Assembly (NCBI GenBank): GCA_963281155.1
Contig: CAUJLY010000004.1
Span: 6,324,001 to 6,388,000 of the forward strand
Direction: 5' to 3'
Length of the DNA stretch: 64,000 nt
Origin: Rhabditophanes sp. KR3021
Lineage: Eukaryota > Nematoda > Chromadorea > Rhabditida > Alloionematidae
The notes under the pieces were generated by a model. It made no database searches. It worked only from the letters and a program-made list of their open reading frames with translations, and had not been told where the DNA came from. This document shows positions 22,680-34,543 of the stretch, piece after piece; the first letter of the stretch is position 1, and each line of letters opens with the position of its first letter. Made by a program: the position numbers and the translations under genes.

Positions 22680-23348
22680 TTAATTGTTGATTATGCCTTT
22701 GAGGCGCCTAAAAAATGATTTCGGAGTGGTTGTGGTGGGGATTGTTGTTATTTGGATTGATTCTGGAAATAAGAATGCTTGTAGTTGGTTGATTAGTGAT
22801 TGTTTGGTTTTTGTTATAGTTTGAGTTAGAGGATCAATTATACTGTCCAGATTGTGGCCTAGTCTGTTTGTAATAAATGATTTAACGTCAGAAATGGTAG
22901 AGTCAATTCTTTTGTCAATGTTGCTTAATTTTGATTCTTCAATAATATTTGCTTTGTGATTGAAAACATTAAGTGCATCTTTAGCTAAATTAACTGTATT
23001 AGCCACCAATTCTGCCTTGTTGTCAGAACATATGATTGACGCTAGTTTTCCAATTATGCCTTTATTAAGCAAGTCTAATTGGTTGATGTTAATATTAGTA
23101 TTAAATAGGCTGTTGATTGCATTAGTAGCTTTGCTGCCAGCTTTGGCGGCTTTCAGTAACTTACACAATTCTTCACCTCCAAAGGCTTTCCTAATGATAT
23201 TTTTAATCAAATCCAAGTCAGCAAGACATTCAATATCGTCATAATTTTTGAAAAAAGCTTGAGGTGTAGCAATTTTGGTAACGTCAATTGGAAGGTCTGA
23301 TAAAATGTTGTTAGCAAATAAAGAAAATACTAACAATATAAAAATCAT
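22680..23348 (-). CDS. Unknown secreted helical protein
   Basis: Single exon, 222 residues. Signal peptide (FILLVFSLFANNILS) then a largely alpha-helical, Lys/Asn/Asp-rich chain with three cysteines (ECLADL, ELCKLL, IICSD). The C-terminus has a Thr-rich linker (ITTIPTTTTP) and a basic end (SFFRRLKGIINN). No family recognised. The Thr linker plus helices echo the secreted gene at 11595, but I see no sequence homology. TATATAAA lies 36-43 bp upstream of the ATG. Confidence 0.7.
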   Translation of the reverse strand: MIFILLVFSLFANNILSDLPIDVTKIATPQAFFKNYDDIECLADLDLIKNIIRKAFGGEELCKLLKAAKAGSKATNAINSLFNTNININQLDLLNKGIIGKLASIICSDNKAELVANTVNLAKDALNVFNHKANIIEESKLSNIDKRIDSTISDVKSFITNRLGHNLDSIIDPLTQTITKTKQSLINQLQAFLFPESIQITTIPTTTTPKSFFRRLKGIINN

Positions 23349-23661
23349 TTTTTAAGATAAAACAGTTTCTACTATTTAGTAGGTTTATATAGATGCATAA
23401 TGTAAATATTTAATATAACGAAGTTTATGAGTTAATTATTGTTTGCTCATTTGATACCTTTAAAAATGTACGAATATTATTGCTATAAAAGAATTTATTT
23501 ATTAAAAAGGCAGATTATTTTTACATATACGTAATATTAAATTGTTTGTTTTGGGGTTGTTAAAATTGAGATTTGACAGATCAGACTTCTCTAAAAACAT
23601 TACATGAAGGGAATAAATTACCGAGGACATCTCGAGTATTGTGGTTTAAACCTTCTTTTTC
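23349..23661. other. Short intergenic region
   Basis: Between two minus-strand genes: promoter of the secreted-protein gene and 3' flank of the XPF gene. Nothing else seen. Confidence 0.6.
23384..23391 (-). promoter_or_regulatory. TATA box of the 23348 gene
   Basis: TATATAAA on the minus strand, 36 bp before the start codon of the secreted-protein gene; position and sequence fit a core promoter element. Confidence 0.5.
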
Positions 23662-26349
23662 CTACTCGGCATTGATAGTTCTAAAGTCAGTATTCAAGAT
23701 CTTAAATAACTCGTTGGAAGCGATCTTGGAGTCTGGATATTGATCTTCCAAAACATCAAGTTTCATATTGGCTAAAGCTTTGAAATTTGGAATTAGAGGA
23801 TTTGCCATGATCTCTTCAATATTCTTAAGGCCAAGTGATGGGATTTTTGCGAAGACTCGTTGCATTTCTTCAACAATTTTAACAGGACCGGCTTCGCTTT
23901 GAGTAACTCCAGAAGGAAGAGTATCAATCACACCAGCTTTGTAGGATAATGCTTTATCGGGATTTGGATTTAACATGCCCATTTTAAGTTCATACAAAAA
24001 GTCAGCCGACTTTCTTGGGGAAGACATCCAAATGATTTTCATTTGCGGGTTTTTTCGAATCAAAACGCACAACTTTAACTTTGTTTCCCGGCCATACTTG
24101 TTCATTTGACCTTTGAATGGGTCTGCTGCTCTTCTAGAAGCTGCGTCAAATTTGTCATTACTCTCAATTAGAAGGATACAATTTTTGTAGAACTTGCGCA
24201 TTCCTTCAAACTGTTTGAAAATACGACCTTCATGCAAACTCTGTGTTAGATCATCTAAAGCTTTACGTTCCATGACAGTATCAGGCGATAATACATAATC
24301 ACCAACTTCTATAGTAAGAGGCTTTATTGTCACCCCCATCTTACTTAACTCATATGGAAGCTCGCTTTTGAATTCTCTGCTATCCAGGATTACCAAGGGA
24401 GTTTCCTCGTCAGTAGTAATACTGACATTGGGGTATTTAGACTTTAAGGATGAAACTCTCAACCCTTGATCGAAAAATTGGAAAAGATCTTCATCTCTGC
24501 AAGGGCAAATAGTACTGAATTGTTTGATGTATCTCTCAAAAACTTTACTTTCATTGTGTACAAAGGTTTGGTAGCTTTCTAATTCATATTCCTTATTTGA
24601 AATTGTGTATAGTTTGATTCTTTTATCTTCCTTCATCATCAAAGCATGATAAATTTCAATTGTTCTCGTTAAAGCCAAGTCCGGGGAGTATGTTATGATG
24701 TGAAGGGGTTTTCGCGTTGATAATAATTTCAAAATAGTCAGTCTATCAGTTGATTGAACAATACACAACTTTGATGGAACGATTTCTTTTGTGGTGATGT
24801 TCAACTTAGTCATCTTTGACATAGGACCGGCTTCTATGTCGTTGATCCTTTTATTGCTTTTACTTTTTTTAAGGGCAGCACATAACGTCTTTTCCGCGTC
24901 ATTTTTGTTAAAGAAATGATTTTCTTCAAAGTATTCCACATCATCTTCATTCCACAACAATTTGGGCTTGACCAAACTAATAGAATCAATGTCTTTTTTC
25001 GAAAAAAGAGCACGGCATTTTGCTGCAAAACTTCTAATCATGTTTTCTTTACCAACCTTGAGCAAATCCAAGAGGGTTTGACAAATTAGGGAATTATTTC
25101 CCAACAATAAAATATCTCCAGGTTCTTTTTTGACAATTTCCTTAATTTCAGTGAGAATGTCTTCGAGGATATGCCATTTAACAGGAATATCACACACCAG
25201 TACAGATTGCTTGTTGTACTTTGAAGCCATCTGTTTGATTTTATTCTTCACAAACTCAAAACCCGGTCTCTTGTGCCAATATGTTGGTCTCATTTCTTCA
25301 ACAAAATCTTCTTCTTCAAGAGCAATCATCCATTTGTAAAGACTTACGACATCTAAATTGATGAGACCTTTAATGACTAATCTCATATTTTTTAAATTCG
25401 TAAGGTAGTTGCGATGTTGAGGCTCCAATGTTGCTGATTTGGCATGTAAAGCTGCCTCAAGACCCGTTCTTCTATGCAGGCAATAATACGCGCCATCCTC
25501 TTCGTTCTTTTCAAACTTATAATATTGAGTGACAATTGTAGTTAGTGTATTGGACTCTCTAATCAGCTGTTCGACAAGATTTTCATAAATTACACTTGCT
25601 TCTTTTGACAGTTTGTATTCAAAAGCGGAAATAGCTAACTTGTTTGTATCGAGACATTCTCTAATATCATCACTAAATCTACATCCAAACTCGACATTTT
25701 TCAATCTGAATGAGTCATAGAAGGACTGTAGAGTTGGTAAAGACTGATTATAGTAGAGGGATCGAACATTATCCGTAAACAGCTTAATCCAGCACCCAGG
25801 GTTTGTAGTTTTGATTCGTTGAATAGCATGCACGATATTGTCATTTTTGTGTACTGACCCACAATTGTAAACAAAGACCGCTTTTATCTTTTGAGGATCC
25901 AATACACCTTGTAAAATATCCATAATAAGTGGTTGTGACTTTATGAATACTGCTCCCCCACTTACGTACAATCTTTCTCTGAAACATAGATTATTAGTTG
26001 GGTAAGGAGAGATCGATGCATACCTTTTAACAATCATTCCCGCATTTCGAGGCTCAATGTCAGCTTTCACGGATTTCAACTCCTCGATGAAGTATAGCGT
26101 TTCATATTCATCCAGATTTAGAATCAAAATAAGCTTTTCGTGAGAAGAATGGGTCAGCAATTCATTTAAAAATAGCCTTTCAACACACAAACCATCGCTC
26201 ATCACAAACATGGTGCTTTTTTCTAAATTAGTAGCTAGATAATTCATCTCATAATCTAATATGCGTATCTTGTCTTCTTCATCCGGCACCTCCACATTTT
26301 CTTCTAGCACAACCTGCACATCCGCATCTGTTTCCATTTGATCATCCAT
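23662..26349 (-). CDS. xpf-1: XPF/ERCC4 structure-specific endonuclease
   Basis: Single open frame of 895 residues; the start is ATG at 26349 (MDDQMETDAD). The catalytic subunit of XPF-ERCC1 cuts DNA 5' of lesions in nucleotide-excision and crosslink repair and in recombination. The N-terminal two-thirds match the degenerate SF2 helicase-like region. The ERCC4 nuclease domain begins near residue 650 (PLVILDSREFKSELPYELS) and keeps the metal-binding motif: VGDYVLSPD, then ERKALDDLTQSLHEGRIFKQ near residue 690. A C-terminal helix-hairpin-helix region (VFAKIPSLGLKNIEEIM) should bind the ERCC1 partner. The gene has no intron over 2.7 kb, whereas most long genes in this window are split. Confidence 0.95.
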   Translation of the reverse strand: MDDQMETDADVQVVLEENVEVPDEEDKIRILDYEMNYLATNLEKSTMFVMSDGLCVERLFLNELLTHSSHEKLILILNLDEYETLYFIEELKSVKADIEPRNAGMIVKRYASISPYPTNNLCFRERLYVSGGAVFIKSQPLIMDILQGVLDPQKIKAVFVYNCGSVHKNDNIVHAIQRIKTTNPGCWIKLFTDNVRSLYYNQSLPTLQSFYDSFRLKNVEFGCRFSDDIRECLDTNKLAISAFEYKLSKEASVIYENLVEQLIRESNTLTTIVTQYYKFEKNEEDGAYYCLHRRTGLEAALHAKSATLEPQHRNYLTNLKNMRLVIKGLINLDVVSLYKWMIALEEEDFVEEMRPTYWHKRPGFEFVKNKIKQMASKYNKQSVLVCDIPVKWHILEDILTEIKEIVKKEPGDILLLGNNSLICQTLLDLLKVGKENMIRSFAAKCRALFSKKDIDSISLVKPKLLWNEDDVEYFEENHFFNKNDAEKTLCAALKKSKSNKRINDIEAGPMSKMTKLNITTKEIVPSKLCIVQSTDRLTILKLLSTRKPLHIITYSPDLALTRTIEIYHALMMKEDKRIKLYTISNKEYELESYQTFVHNESKVFERYIKQFSTICPCRDEDLFQFFDQGLRVSSLKSKYPNVSITTDEETPLVILDSREFKSELPYELSKMGVTIKPLTIEVGDYVLSPDTVMERKALDDLTQSLHEGRIFKQFEGMRKFYKNCILLIESNDKFDAASRRAADPFKGQMNKYGRETKLKLCVLIRKNPQMKIIWMSSPRKSADFLYELKMGMLNPNPDKALSYKAGVIDTLPSGVTQSEAGPVKIVEEMQRVFAKIPSLGLKNIEEIMANPLIPNFKALANMKLDVLEDQYPDSKIASNELFKILNTDFRTINAE

Positions 26350-27266
26350 TATAAACAATAAAAAGGGTGGTATTGAAATGCTTTAAATGCAAGGTGACGT
26401 CAGTACAATCTTTTCGTTTTGAAACTCTTACCAAGTAAACAAGATACATAACACAAGTTGGAAAAGGCAATCCAAACAATTCAAGACAGTTTCAAATTTA
26501 TTAAGAAGATTAATTAAATTGTACTTTGGATGTGCGCAAGATGAAAGATGTGTAAAAAATGGCCTTTGAAATTAATACACTGAATAAGTACTAACCAAAA
26601 AACCACATTACAGTACTAGCAGTCTGATCATAAATACTACAATGTTGTCAATTCCCTTTTGTTGACAAAGATAAAATTGTTTTAATTATTTTTATTTTGT
26701 TTATTCAACTGTATTAATACATAACTTGGGACATTTAATATTTGATATGCATAAAGCGTGATATCACAATTAATTTATGAACAATTCTGTACGATCGAGC
26801 AATGGGTTGTTTATAAAACTACTTTCCGTTTAAATTGTATAATGACGTTAAGCTTTTAATCAGTAATATTGAAGTTGAAGAAGAAAGAGTTTTGGTCACT
26901 TTAAACAATAAATTTTATGAATAAATTTAAAAAATGACATTGAAGTTGTAAATGAGTTTTTTTCAATATTAAATCGTCCCTAAATACCTATATTTACAAT
27001 ATTTGATCAGTTCTAACATACTTATATGTCTCAAATATAATCAGCATACTGCCTTTTGCAATTTTCTCTTTTATGGGTCAGGTCTTTTGATTTAATATAT
27101 ATTTATCAAAAAGAGAAACTCCATAAGAAACATTTGTGTGTAATTTAAGTAATATTATTTTATGCAAGCATTGTTGAATATATAAAGTATTATTCGACTC
27201 TTCCTCATTATGCTAGTATTGTTGTTGTTTAAAAGTGAAAAATATTGAGAGACAACTTTATTCTAA
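26350..27266. other. Divergent promoter region of XPF and DUF229 genes
   Basis: About 0.9 kb, AT-rich; no gene or clear motif beyond short A/T boxes. Confidence 0.55.
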
Positions 27267-30200
27267 ATGATGTTTAAAAATATTAAATATGAAAGGCTTG
27301 ATAATGGGAATGAGGAAAACACTTCAAGTAAGTTAATATTGTTTATACTTTTTATGTGATGTTTATAGAAACGATCGGATTAACATTCTATAAGGCTATA
27401 GTATTTTGGGTTTTGTTGTTTGTTGTTATTATCACCCATCTAAATACTTTTTACAATGTGGATGATGGTATAAGTAATTTTTTAAGTATTTCGCTGGATA
27501 ACAGAGATTTCTTGGAAAACGAATATGCCCAACTAAAGATGAACAATTCAAACCCCAAAGGCTGTAGTATTCCTAAACATGATCCCTGGTCAAAGTCAGC
27601 CTTAAAATATATGCAAAAGAAAGATAATTATGAACTGAAAAAATGTAATGTAACATATGTAAATGATTTTGTTTCTTTTGAAGAAGGAATTTTAAACATT
27701 CATCCTGAGAAAAGTAATGAAGATGAATGTCTATATCAATGTATATTTCCCTTGAATGATTGGAGATTTACAGAAGGTAATTGGACTATAATTGAAAAAG
27801 ACACTGTTCCTGATTGTGATGTTTTCCACGTGGAGTGCAAAAGTGAAAATGGAACGGCAACATTTAATGACTTATATTTGCAAATCAACAAAATAGATTT
27901 CAAACCAGCTGACAATGTCGATTTTTTGAGGGAAGGTTATGACTTACCGAAAAACATTCATAATTACAGTGTTTATATTATTTTGCTAGATTCATTAAGT
28001 GTCGGACATGCGACGGTAAGTTAATATAAAATTCTGGGTAAATTTCAAATCTAAAGTAACTGGTTTATTGGTAATGAAGATCCATATAATAAATACAAGG
28101 AGATATGAATATAGTAATAGTGAATATGTATATTAAAAGGGAACTTCTAACATTAAGTCTCTTTATGTCTTTAAAAGGTACTACACTCTTATCAAATGTG
28201 CTTTTGCGAGCTCTTATTACTCCTGATGCCTCAACTGCCGTGTTGTGATCCGGTCTCCACAAATCAGATAACAGAATCATTGCTTCATTTCTGGAAGCAA
28301 TTCTCTTTGCGGTTTGGGTACTGCTTCTACTCGGATTATTATTTTCAAACGTCCTCCGTGACTCTCTTCTAGCTGTAACTATTGCTAAATTCTTTTGTTG
28401 ATCCAGTTCCAATAAATGACCTTCTTTCAACAATTCTTCAGCTCCCCCAAATTTAAACAAGACTGTTCTAGGTCTCTGTTTTTAGTTTTTTGATTCTTTA
28501 CATGTTCTTCTTCTTTTGTCCAATCACATTTTGGTTTAGAATTTACTGCGGCAATAAGTCTGGATTTTATATGATTTTGCTTATCACTATTTAATTTCCT
28601 ATAAGCTATTAGGCATATTTATTTACCTCTGAATTTAGTTATCAACAACGTCTGATTTCGTGCATTAGTTTTAAATCACTTTCAAAGAAGGATCCAGTAA
28701 AGAATTTGTTTTCAATGTTATTAATGACCGCATTTTTTGAAGTATTTTCTTTCAATAAGGAAGGTGATTAATGCATACGGATTCGGCTATGTTCATTGGG
28801 TCATTTGTTGATAGCAGCATCACTTTTGCTATGGGATCTGATAAGGATTCAACTGTTGGTGGAGTTTTGGCAATCACCGTTGTTTTCTCAATTGTTGTTA
28901 GATCTCTGAGAGCATGAAACATATAGTTGTGTGATTTTAAGATTGCAATTTCATCATACTTACCAAAACCATAATATTGTTCAAGCTTTTCTTGTGACGT
29001 TTCTTAAAGCCAGCAATTAAAATCAACTTCTTTGCACTTCTATCCTCAATCAAGCATCTTTTTCGTTTCTCACCACTAAATTCAAGCAAGCACTTTCTAG
29101 ATCACTCCATTGTCTCCCGAGAGTAATTCTTCAAACTCTTTGTAATGAACTTAATTGTACTGGGACTAATCAGTAACAGGGTAATGGAATTGTTCCATTT
29201 GGAGAGTTCTTAAGAATACGGTCGGTCTTTTGAACTCATCAGAAATGAACAAGAATTCAATATCTGCTTCCCGACCTACGATATTATACTCATGCAACAC
29301 AATCTTTATACCCTTTCTACCGCACAAATTGATCCATTGACAATTAACGCTTTTTCCCTTCAATTTACTTGATTCAAAATGTTGCTTTGATCGAGGAGCC
29401 TTTCCATTTTGATTGTTCGACGATCCATAATAGTTAATTTTATCACTTTCTTCTTGGAGAGTGCAAACCATACCGTCTCTTTCTTTGCCAAGTATTTCAG
29501 TGAACATAGTCTCCGATTTTTTGACCGGACCAGTCATGTGTTGAGCAAGGATACTAGCTTTCATCTTAGGTTGTGTTGACATTTGTGGACATAAAATTGA
29601 TAAAATGGATAAAATGTTGTTTTACTTGATAATAAACGGCAAATTGACAAGATGATATCTTGATTTGCCCAAGATATAGCAATTATTTGAATATAATTCA
29701 TTTTCCTAAAGCAAGTTTGGTGATGTAAAGTTTTCTCTTACATTTGCATACAACATTTATTGTTGATGGGGGAAATAACCTACCTTGATGGGAGCAGGTT
29801 CAAGAGAAGCGGCTCCTTCGTCAAAGTAGTATTAAAGCATCTTAATGTTTGGTTAAAATAATCTGAACTTTATTTATAAGAGATCATTGAGGAAAACAAG
29901 AGACGTTTTATTAAATACGTATAAAGGAGTTGAAATGAACTATTTAAATAAAGTTGGTGAAAATAGCAGGTTAGTATAGTCGTTTTTGATGATACATTTA
30001 AAAGTTTAAATTTTAGGCCTAATGCGTTTGGGTTTTTGTAAGTAAATGTTTAGTTTTTGGGTTTATTTATCTTTAGATTAAATCGGCAATATTATCAAAT
30101 AGATGACATGATCAATGGTCAACCAGCTATTGAAGGCGATTACGCTCACACGCCACAAGATTCATGCAAAAGTGCTCATGACAATGGAACTTATATTGGA

Positions 30201-31425
30201 AAATATTTTAAAGAGCGTGGCTACATTACAATGACTGCAGAAGATTGGGAAATCGGTATATTTTACTCGCCATATTATATATCATCAATTTTTAGGTGTA
30301 TTCAACTACCCAGGCTGTACGGGTTTCAAAAAACCTAATGGCCATCATACTTCCCATCCTCATGAATTAATGTTATACAAGTCGAAAAAATACAAAAAAA
30401 TGTTACTTCAACAATACAGAAAGAAGTGTAAGACATCTCATGGGTATTTGATGAAATATTTAATGCAATTTATCAAAACTTACAAAAATGTCAAGAAATT
30501 TTCGTATATTTGGATAACTCAGCTTTTACATGATGTAAATTTTTTAGACCTTTATGTCTAATCGCTTCTAAATAATAAATTTCAGACGATGTGGAAGATA
30601 TTCCCGTATGATGATGAGTTTGCTGAATTTTTTAAGACAAACGAGAAAGCTTTTGATGATTCTTTTTTGTTTGTAATGGGAGATCATGGCCATAGAATGG
30701 CATCGTTTTCTTATACTCCTGAAGGAAGATATGAACGCAATAATCCGTATTTTTACGTTTCCGTTCCAAAAAATTTAAGAGATAATAAGGAATTGAGGAA
30801 GAATCTAAATGATAACACAAATAAACATACTTCCCATTTTGATACGTATGCAACTATTTTAGATATTTTAACAGAAGCCGGAAGAACTAACTTTACCAAT
30901 TTAAAGCCATTTGATCTTTCAACTATCGTCAATGACACAATAAAAGGAAAGAGTTTGTTTAGGCCAATAGATGAATCAACAAGAGATTGTTATAACATGC
31001 TTGTTCCTTCTCGATATTGTCTTTGTGAGCCAAAATTTAATCCTCTCCTCTCAAATGCTTCAATCAACATAAAGAATTATTTACAGGATGCGTTTACAAA
31101 GGAAATTAACTTAAAGTTAGAGAATGACAACTTAAAAGATAAATGTGCCTTAATGTTTTTGGATCCTAAAGAACCCTTCAAAGTCGAATACACAATTACA
31201 AAAACTCTTAAATTGGTTTTCAAAGTAGATGCTGTAACTTCTCCGGGTAAAGCAAAGTATTTGGCATATTTTGATGAAGATATGAGATTAATTTCTCCGG
31301 AAATAACTCGTCAAAATGTTTATAAAGATCAAGCAGAAGTATGTGAAAAGATTTCAGAATTTAGAAAGTACTGCTACTGCAAGTCTTTACTTAGAAAGAA
31401 TGAAATTGTAAAAAGTATAAATTAA
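27267..31425 (+). CDS. DUF229 family membrane protein (sulfatase-like fold)
   Basis: Seven exons: 27267-27327, 27369-28015, 29881-29969, 30017-30037 (21 nt), 30077-30255, 30296-30534, 30586-31425; phases match and give 691 residues. A short cytosolic N-terminus is followed by one signal-anchor helix (residues about 28-45), so the bulk is lumenal or extracellular, with several N-x-S/T sites. The family signatures are all present: GCSIPKHDPW; VYIILLDSLSVGHATRSLRK; NKVGENSRPNAFGFL; KERGYITMTAEDW; FNYPGCTGFKKP; and FLFVMGDHGHRM with the metal-site-like Asp-His. DUF229 belongs to the alkaline phosphatase/sulfatase superfamily and is expanded in nematodes; the substrate is unknown. Intron 2 (1,865 nt) carries an antisense coding remnant (28065-29582). 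Confidence 0.87.
28065..29582 (-). pseudogene. Antisense coding remnant inside DUF229 intron (family copy 1)
   Basis: Minus-strand fragments in different frames. An open frame at 29166-29582 starts MSTQPKMKASILAQHMTGPV and encodes 138 residues with no known domain. Stop- and shift-broken sequence follows at 28600-29165. A block at about 28480-28610 then reads NHIKSRLIAAVNSKPKCDW. After a frameshift, 28150-28460 reads AEELLKEGHLLELDQQKNLA and SDLWRPDHNTAVEASGVIRA. The last two blocks are clearly homologous to the remnant in the innexin intron at 52513-53119 (NSKPK, EELLKKGG, RRESRR versus KRESCKK). The protein family is unknown to me; it could be a host gene family or a mobile-element ORF. Confidence 0.5.
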
Positions 31426-31891
31426 TTTTTATAATAATAAAGCAAATCATTAATATCATTAATAAATACTAGTAATAAACTTTTTATATTAGTGTTCATA
31501 TATGTTGAAAATATTAGGCTGCCTAATCCTAAAATCATTTTTAAATTAATATAAAAATGAGACAAAATTAAATTAATATAAAAATGAGACAAAATAAATT
31601 ATGCAAAAAGAATTGACGTTGTTATTGCAAATCCTTACTCCGTGTGTCAAACCAGAAAACCAAATATATTGTAATAAATCCTATCAAACTTTTTTATAAC
31701 AATTAAAAGGTTTTTAAATAAAAATGTATATTAAAGTTCCCATGTTGTTTTGAATTTATTGAAAACAGACGTATTTATCAAATGTAACCTATCAGACATT
31801 AAAATATACTGGTTTGACGTTATTTGATATCATAGATACATATTTATATATGTAGAAATTCAATCGAAATTAATTTAAAACAATATAAAGA
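31426..31891. other. Intergenic with a short direct duplication
   Basis: About 31550-31600 has two adjacent copies of a unit of about 27 bp (AATATAAAAATGAGACAAAA core). Otherwise AT-rich with no gene. Confidence 0.6.
31550..31600. repeat. Direct tandem duplication, about 27 bp, two copies
   Basis: The sequence TTAATATAAAAATGAGACAA is repeated once, immediately adjacent. Likely recent replication slippage. Confidence 0.8.
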
Positions 31892-32083
31892 ATGTTTTTA
31901 AAAATTGTATTTTCTCTAATCATCTTTATGATAATGTTAACTAATGCAAAGAAGGAAGAATTTATACATGGTTATTGCGTTTATGGATATTGTGCCGTAG
32001 ATTACAAATGTTGTAAGGATGAGAAATGTCATCACATTAATTCCAAGCATTTTGAATGTTACGGAATAGAAGAAAATAATTGA
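31892..32083 (+). CDS. Small six-cysteine secreted peptide (knottin-like spacing)
   Basis: 63 residues: signal peptide (FLKIVFSLIIFMIMLTNA) and a mature part of about 44 residues with six cysteines in the order C, C, CC, C, C (YC, YC, KCC, KC, EC). This order fits an inhibitor-cystine-knot arrangement, but many unrelated secreted peptides share it. I recognise no family. No intron. The isolated position and lack of paralogues here leave the function open (antimicrobial, signalling or other). Confidence 0.65.
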   Translation: MFLKIVFSLIIFMIMLTNAKKEEFIHGYCVYGYCAVDYKCCKDEKCHHINSKHFECYGIEENN

Positions 32084-34543
32084 CAAATTGGATAATCAAC
32101 TACTATTTTTAATTATCGTAAATGTTTTATAATTTACTTGATTTCAAGCTTATTTTAAATAAAGATATTATACTTGAAGTTTGTACATTAGCTACAATTT
32201 TTTAACCATAATTTATCCCCGTTACATTGAATTTTTTGATAAAACCACTCGAATAAGACTTATTTATTTTTCATAAAATACATTTACAACAGGATTATTT
32301 TTAAAGACAATGAATTTTGTCACACTGATAATCAGCTTACTTAAACTTGTTGTCTTGTCGTCAAAACATCATACTCTAGCATATAAATATTTATATTGAA
32401 GTACAAAAAGAGACAAGGCCAGAGGTTCTTTTAACAAATTCAACCTAGTAGGAGGTTTACCAATTATGATTAAGAAGATTACAATGGAGCTTACAGTGAT
32501 TAAGGGTCGTGTTCTTTTGGGACATTAAATTAAGTGTAATTTTATTTCAAACTATAAACATATTTTATCTCAATTTGATTTGAATCTAAATATATACTTT
32601 TAAAATAAAATATTTCACCCAAATTCATTGTATAAGTATATAACATTTTTTCTCAATTTGATCTGAACGTTTCTATGTGTATTTGTTTCAGCATAATTTT
32701 CGAAGAATTTGTTTCAATATTTATTTCTTATTATACATACAATAATTCTTATTACTTACAAAAGCTAACGACCACTCTTATTGAAATATACATAACCTTG
32801 TTATGAAAAAGATAATAAATAAATGTTAAGAGAATATCAATCACCTTTCACACCAATCTAATATTCTTATTAATATAAGTCATTATTTACGGCAACAAGT
32901 TTTAAACTAATCTACCGTGGAAGCTTTTATTTGTATTGCAGTTACCCTCAATAAAATATTACTAAACTTTCGCTTCTTATTATTACTATCTTTTTCAATT
33001 GACTCATCTTCTGGTACTCCTTCAAAGAGTCATAATCAAAAAGAGTTACCTTTTTCTACTTTATATCATTTTGCATCTGTATATAATATATTTAGATTAA
33101 AGCTGTAGCACTTTATGTATCTTATTTGTGTGTATATCACTACTGTCCCGACTTTCCAACTTAATTCAAGAGCTTTTTAATTACAAAAAAGTTAGTTAAG
33201 CTAATTAATGACAATATTATCTCTAAAAGGTTCTGCTTCCAGTTTGGTTTCTTTTCCTGTTTTGTTATGGGATTAACACAGAACTTGCATACCAATTAAC
33301 TTTTATTTTTATATCGTTTATTTAGTTTACATTGCTTATATCGCCTATATTGTCTATTAAAGAAACTTATAAACATTCAGGAATTTTAGATAAATATGTA
33401 TATAAACGATTCCTACTAGTTTAATGAAACCTTATACTAAAATACTATTTGGATGATTATGTCATTTGCATTGAAACATTCTATTTTTTACTCTAATTTC
33501 AATTGCTTAATACAGTTTTCTTTGTTTAATATATTTTGTTTCTATATTTAATTATGTTTATTTACTTATCTAATATTGTATATGTATTTGAAGAAGATAC
33601 ATTATTGCCTTAAATAATGTAAACCAGTTTAATGCACAGACATTTTTGAAAGAATTGTTATCTTACAATTACAATTGTTATGAATTGAGCAATCCACACT
33701 TCCTCATTTTTTGACGTGCTCTATTGAAGTATATACTCTTTCAATTGGCGAGCCTCTAAACTTATAATTCTTAAAAGAGGTGGCTGTTCCTTTTTTCGAT
33801 TAACACATTATCGCTGACCCTCACACGGATCTATATATTTTTGTGAATAAAAAATTAATTGATTATATTCTGCAATCTGCAAAGTTCATTAGCTAAGGCG
33901 ATTTTCTTACAAAATTATTAACAATTACTTAAACAACTAAGGTATAACTAAGATAAATCCGACTACAAATTATTAAAATTTGCTAATACAATCGCTAATA
34001 CACGTTCTTAATTCTTTTTTCACTCCCTATTACTAGAATTATCATTATGTTTTGAGTATTACGACATATTAATTTTTGACCACTACAAGTTATGGGTACA
34101 TTTCCGATTATTAATTGTAAGAGCACAATTACATACGATTGTTTCTAATTGTTGTTGTCAATTTTAATGCTGATTTGTCTCTTTATACTTACTGATTTGT
34201 AAATAAAAATGTGAACCGTTCCTTTTATCTTATACTGCATCATTATATTTATTTGCTAACTTCTTAACAAACGCATCCTATTAAGGTCAACTAAATACGA
34301 GTCCACTTTTATCACTTAAATCTAAAAAAGGATAAATACAATCACCGAATCTAAGAAAAAAGTTAATTATAGAGTGAATACAGCAATCCTATCCATTTAT
34401 TGAGAATATCTTACATAAAGGGTATGAGAATTGATAGAATTACAGCCAAATATATATTATTATATGTGTATTAAAAGAAATAAAAATCAACTTTACTATT
34501 TACATTAAGAGCAACAAAAATTCCATCTAAAATCCACTCATCA
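32084..34543. other. Gene-free AT-rich region before the neprilysin gene
   Basis: Longest ORF (32917-33108, plus strand, 63 codons) lacks any support. No RNA gene or repeat family recognised; probably holds regulatory DNA of the downstream peptidase gene. Confidence 0.5.
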
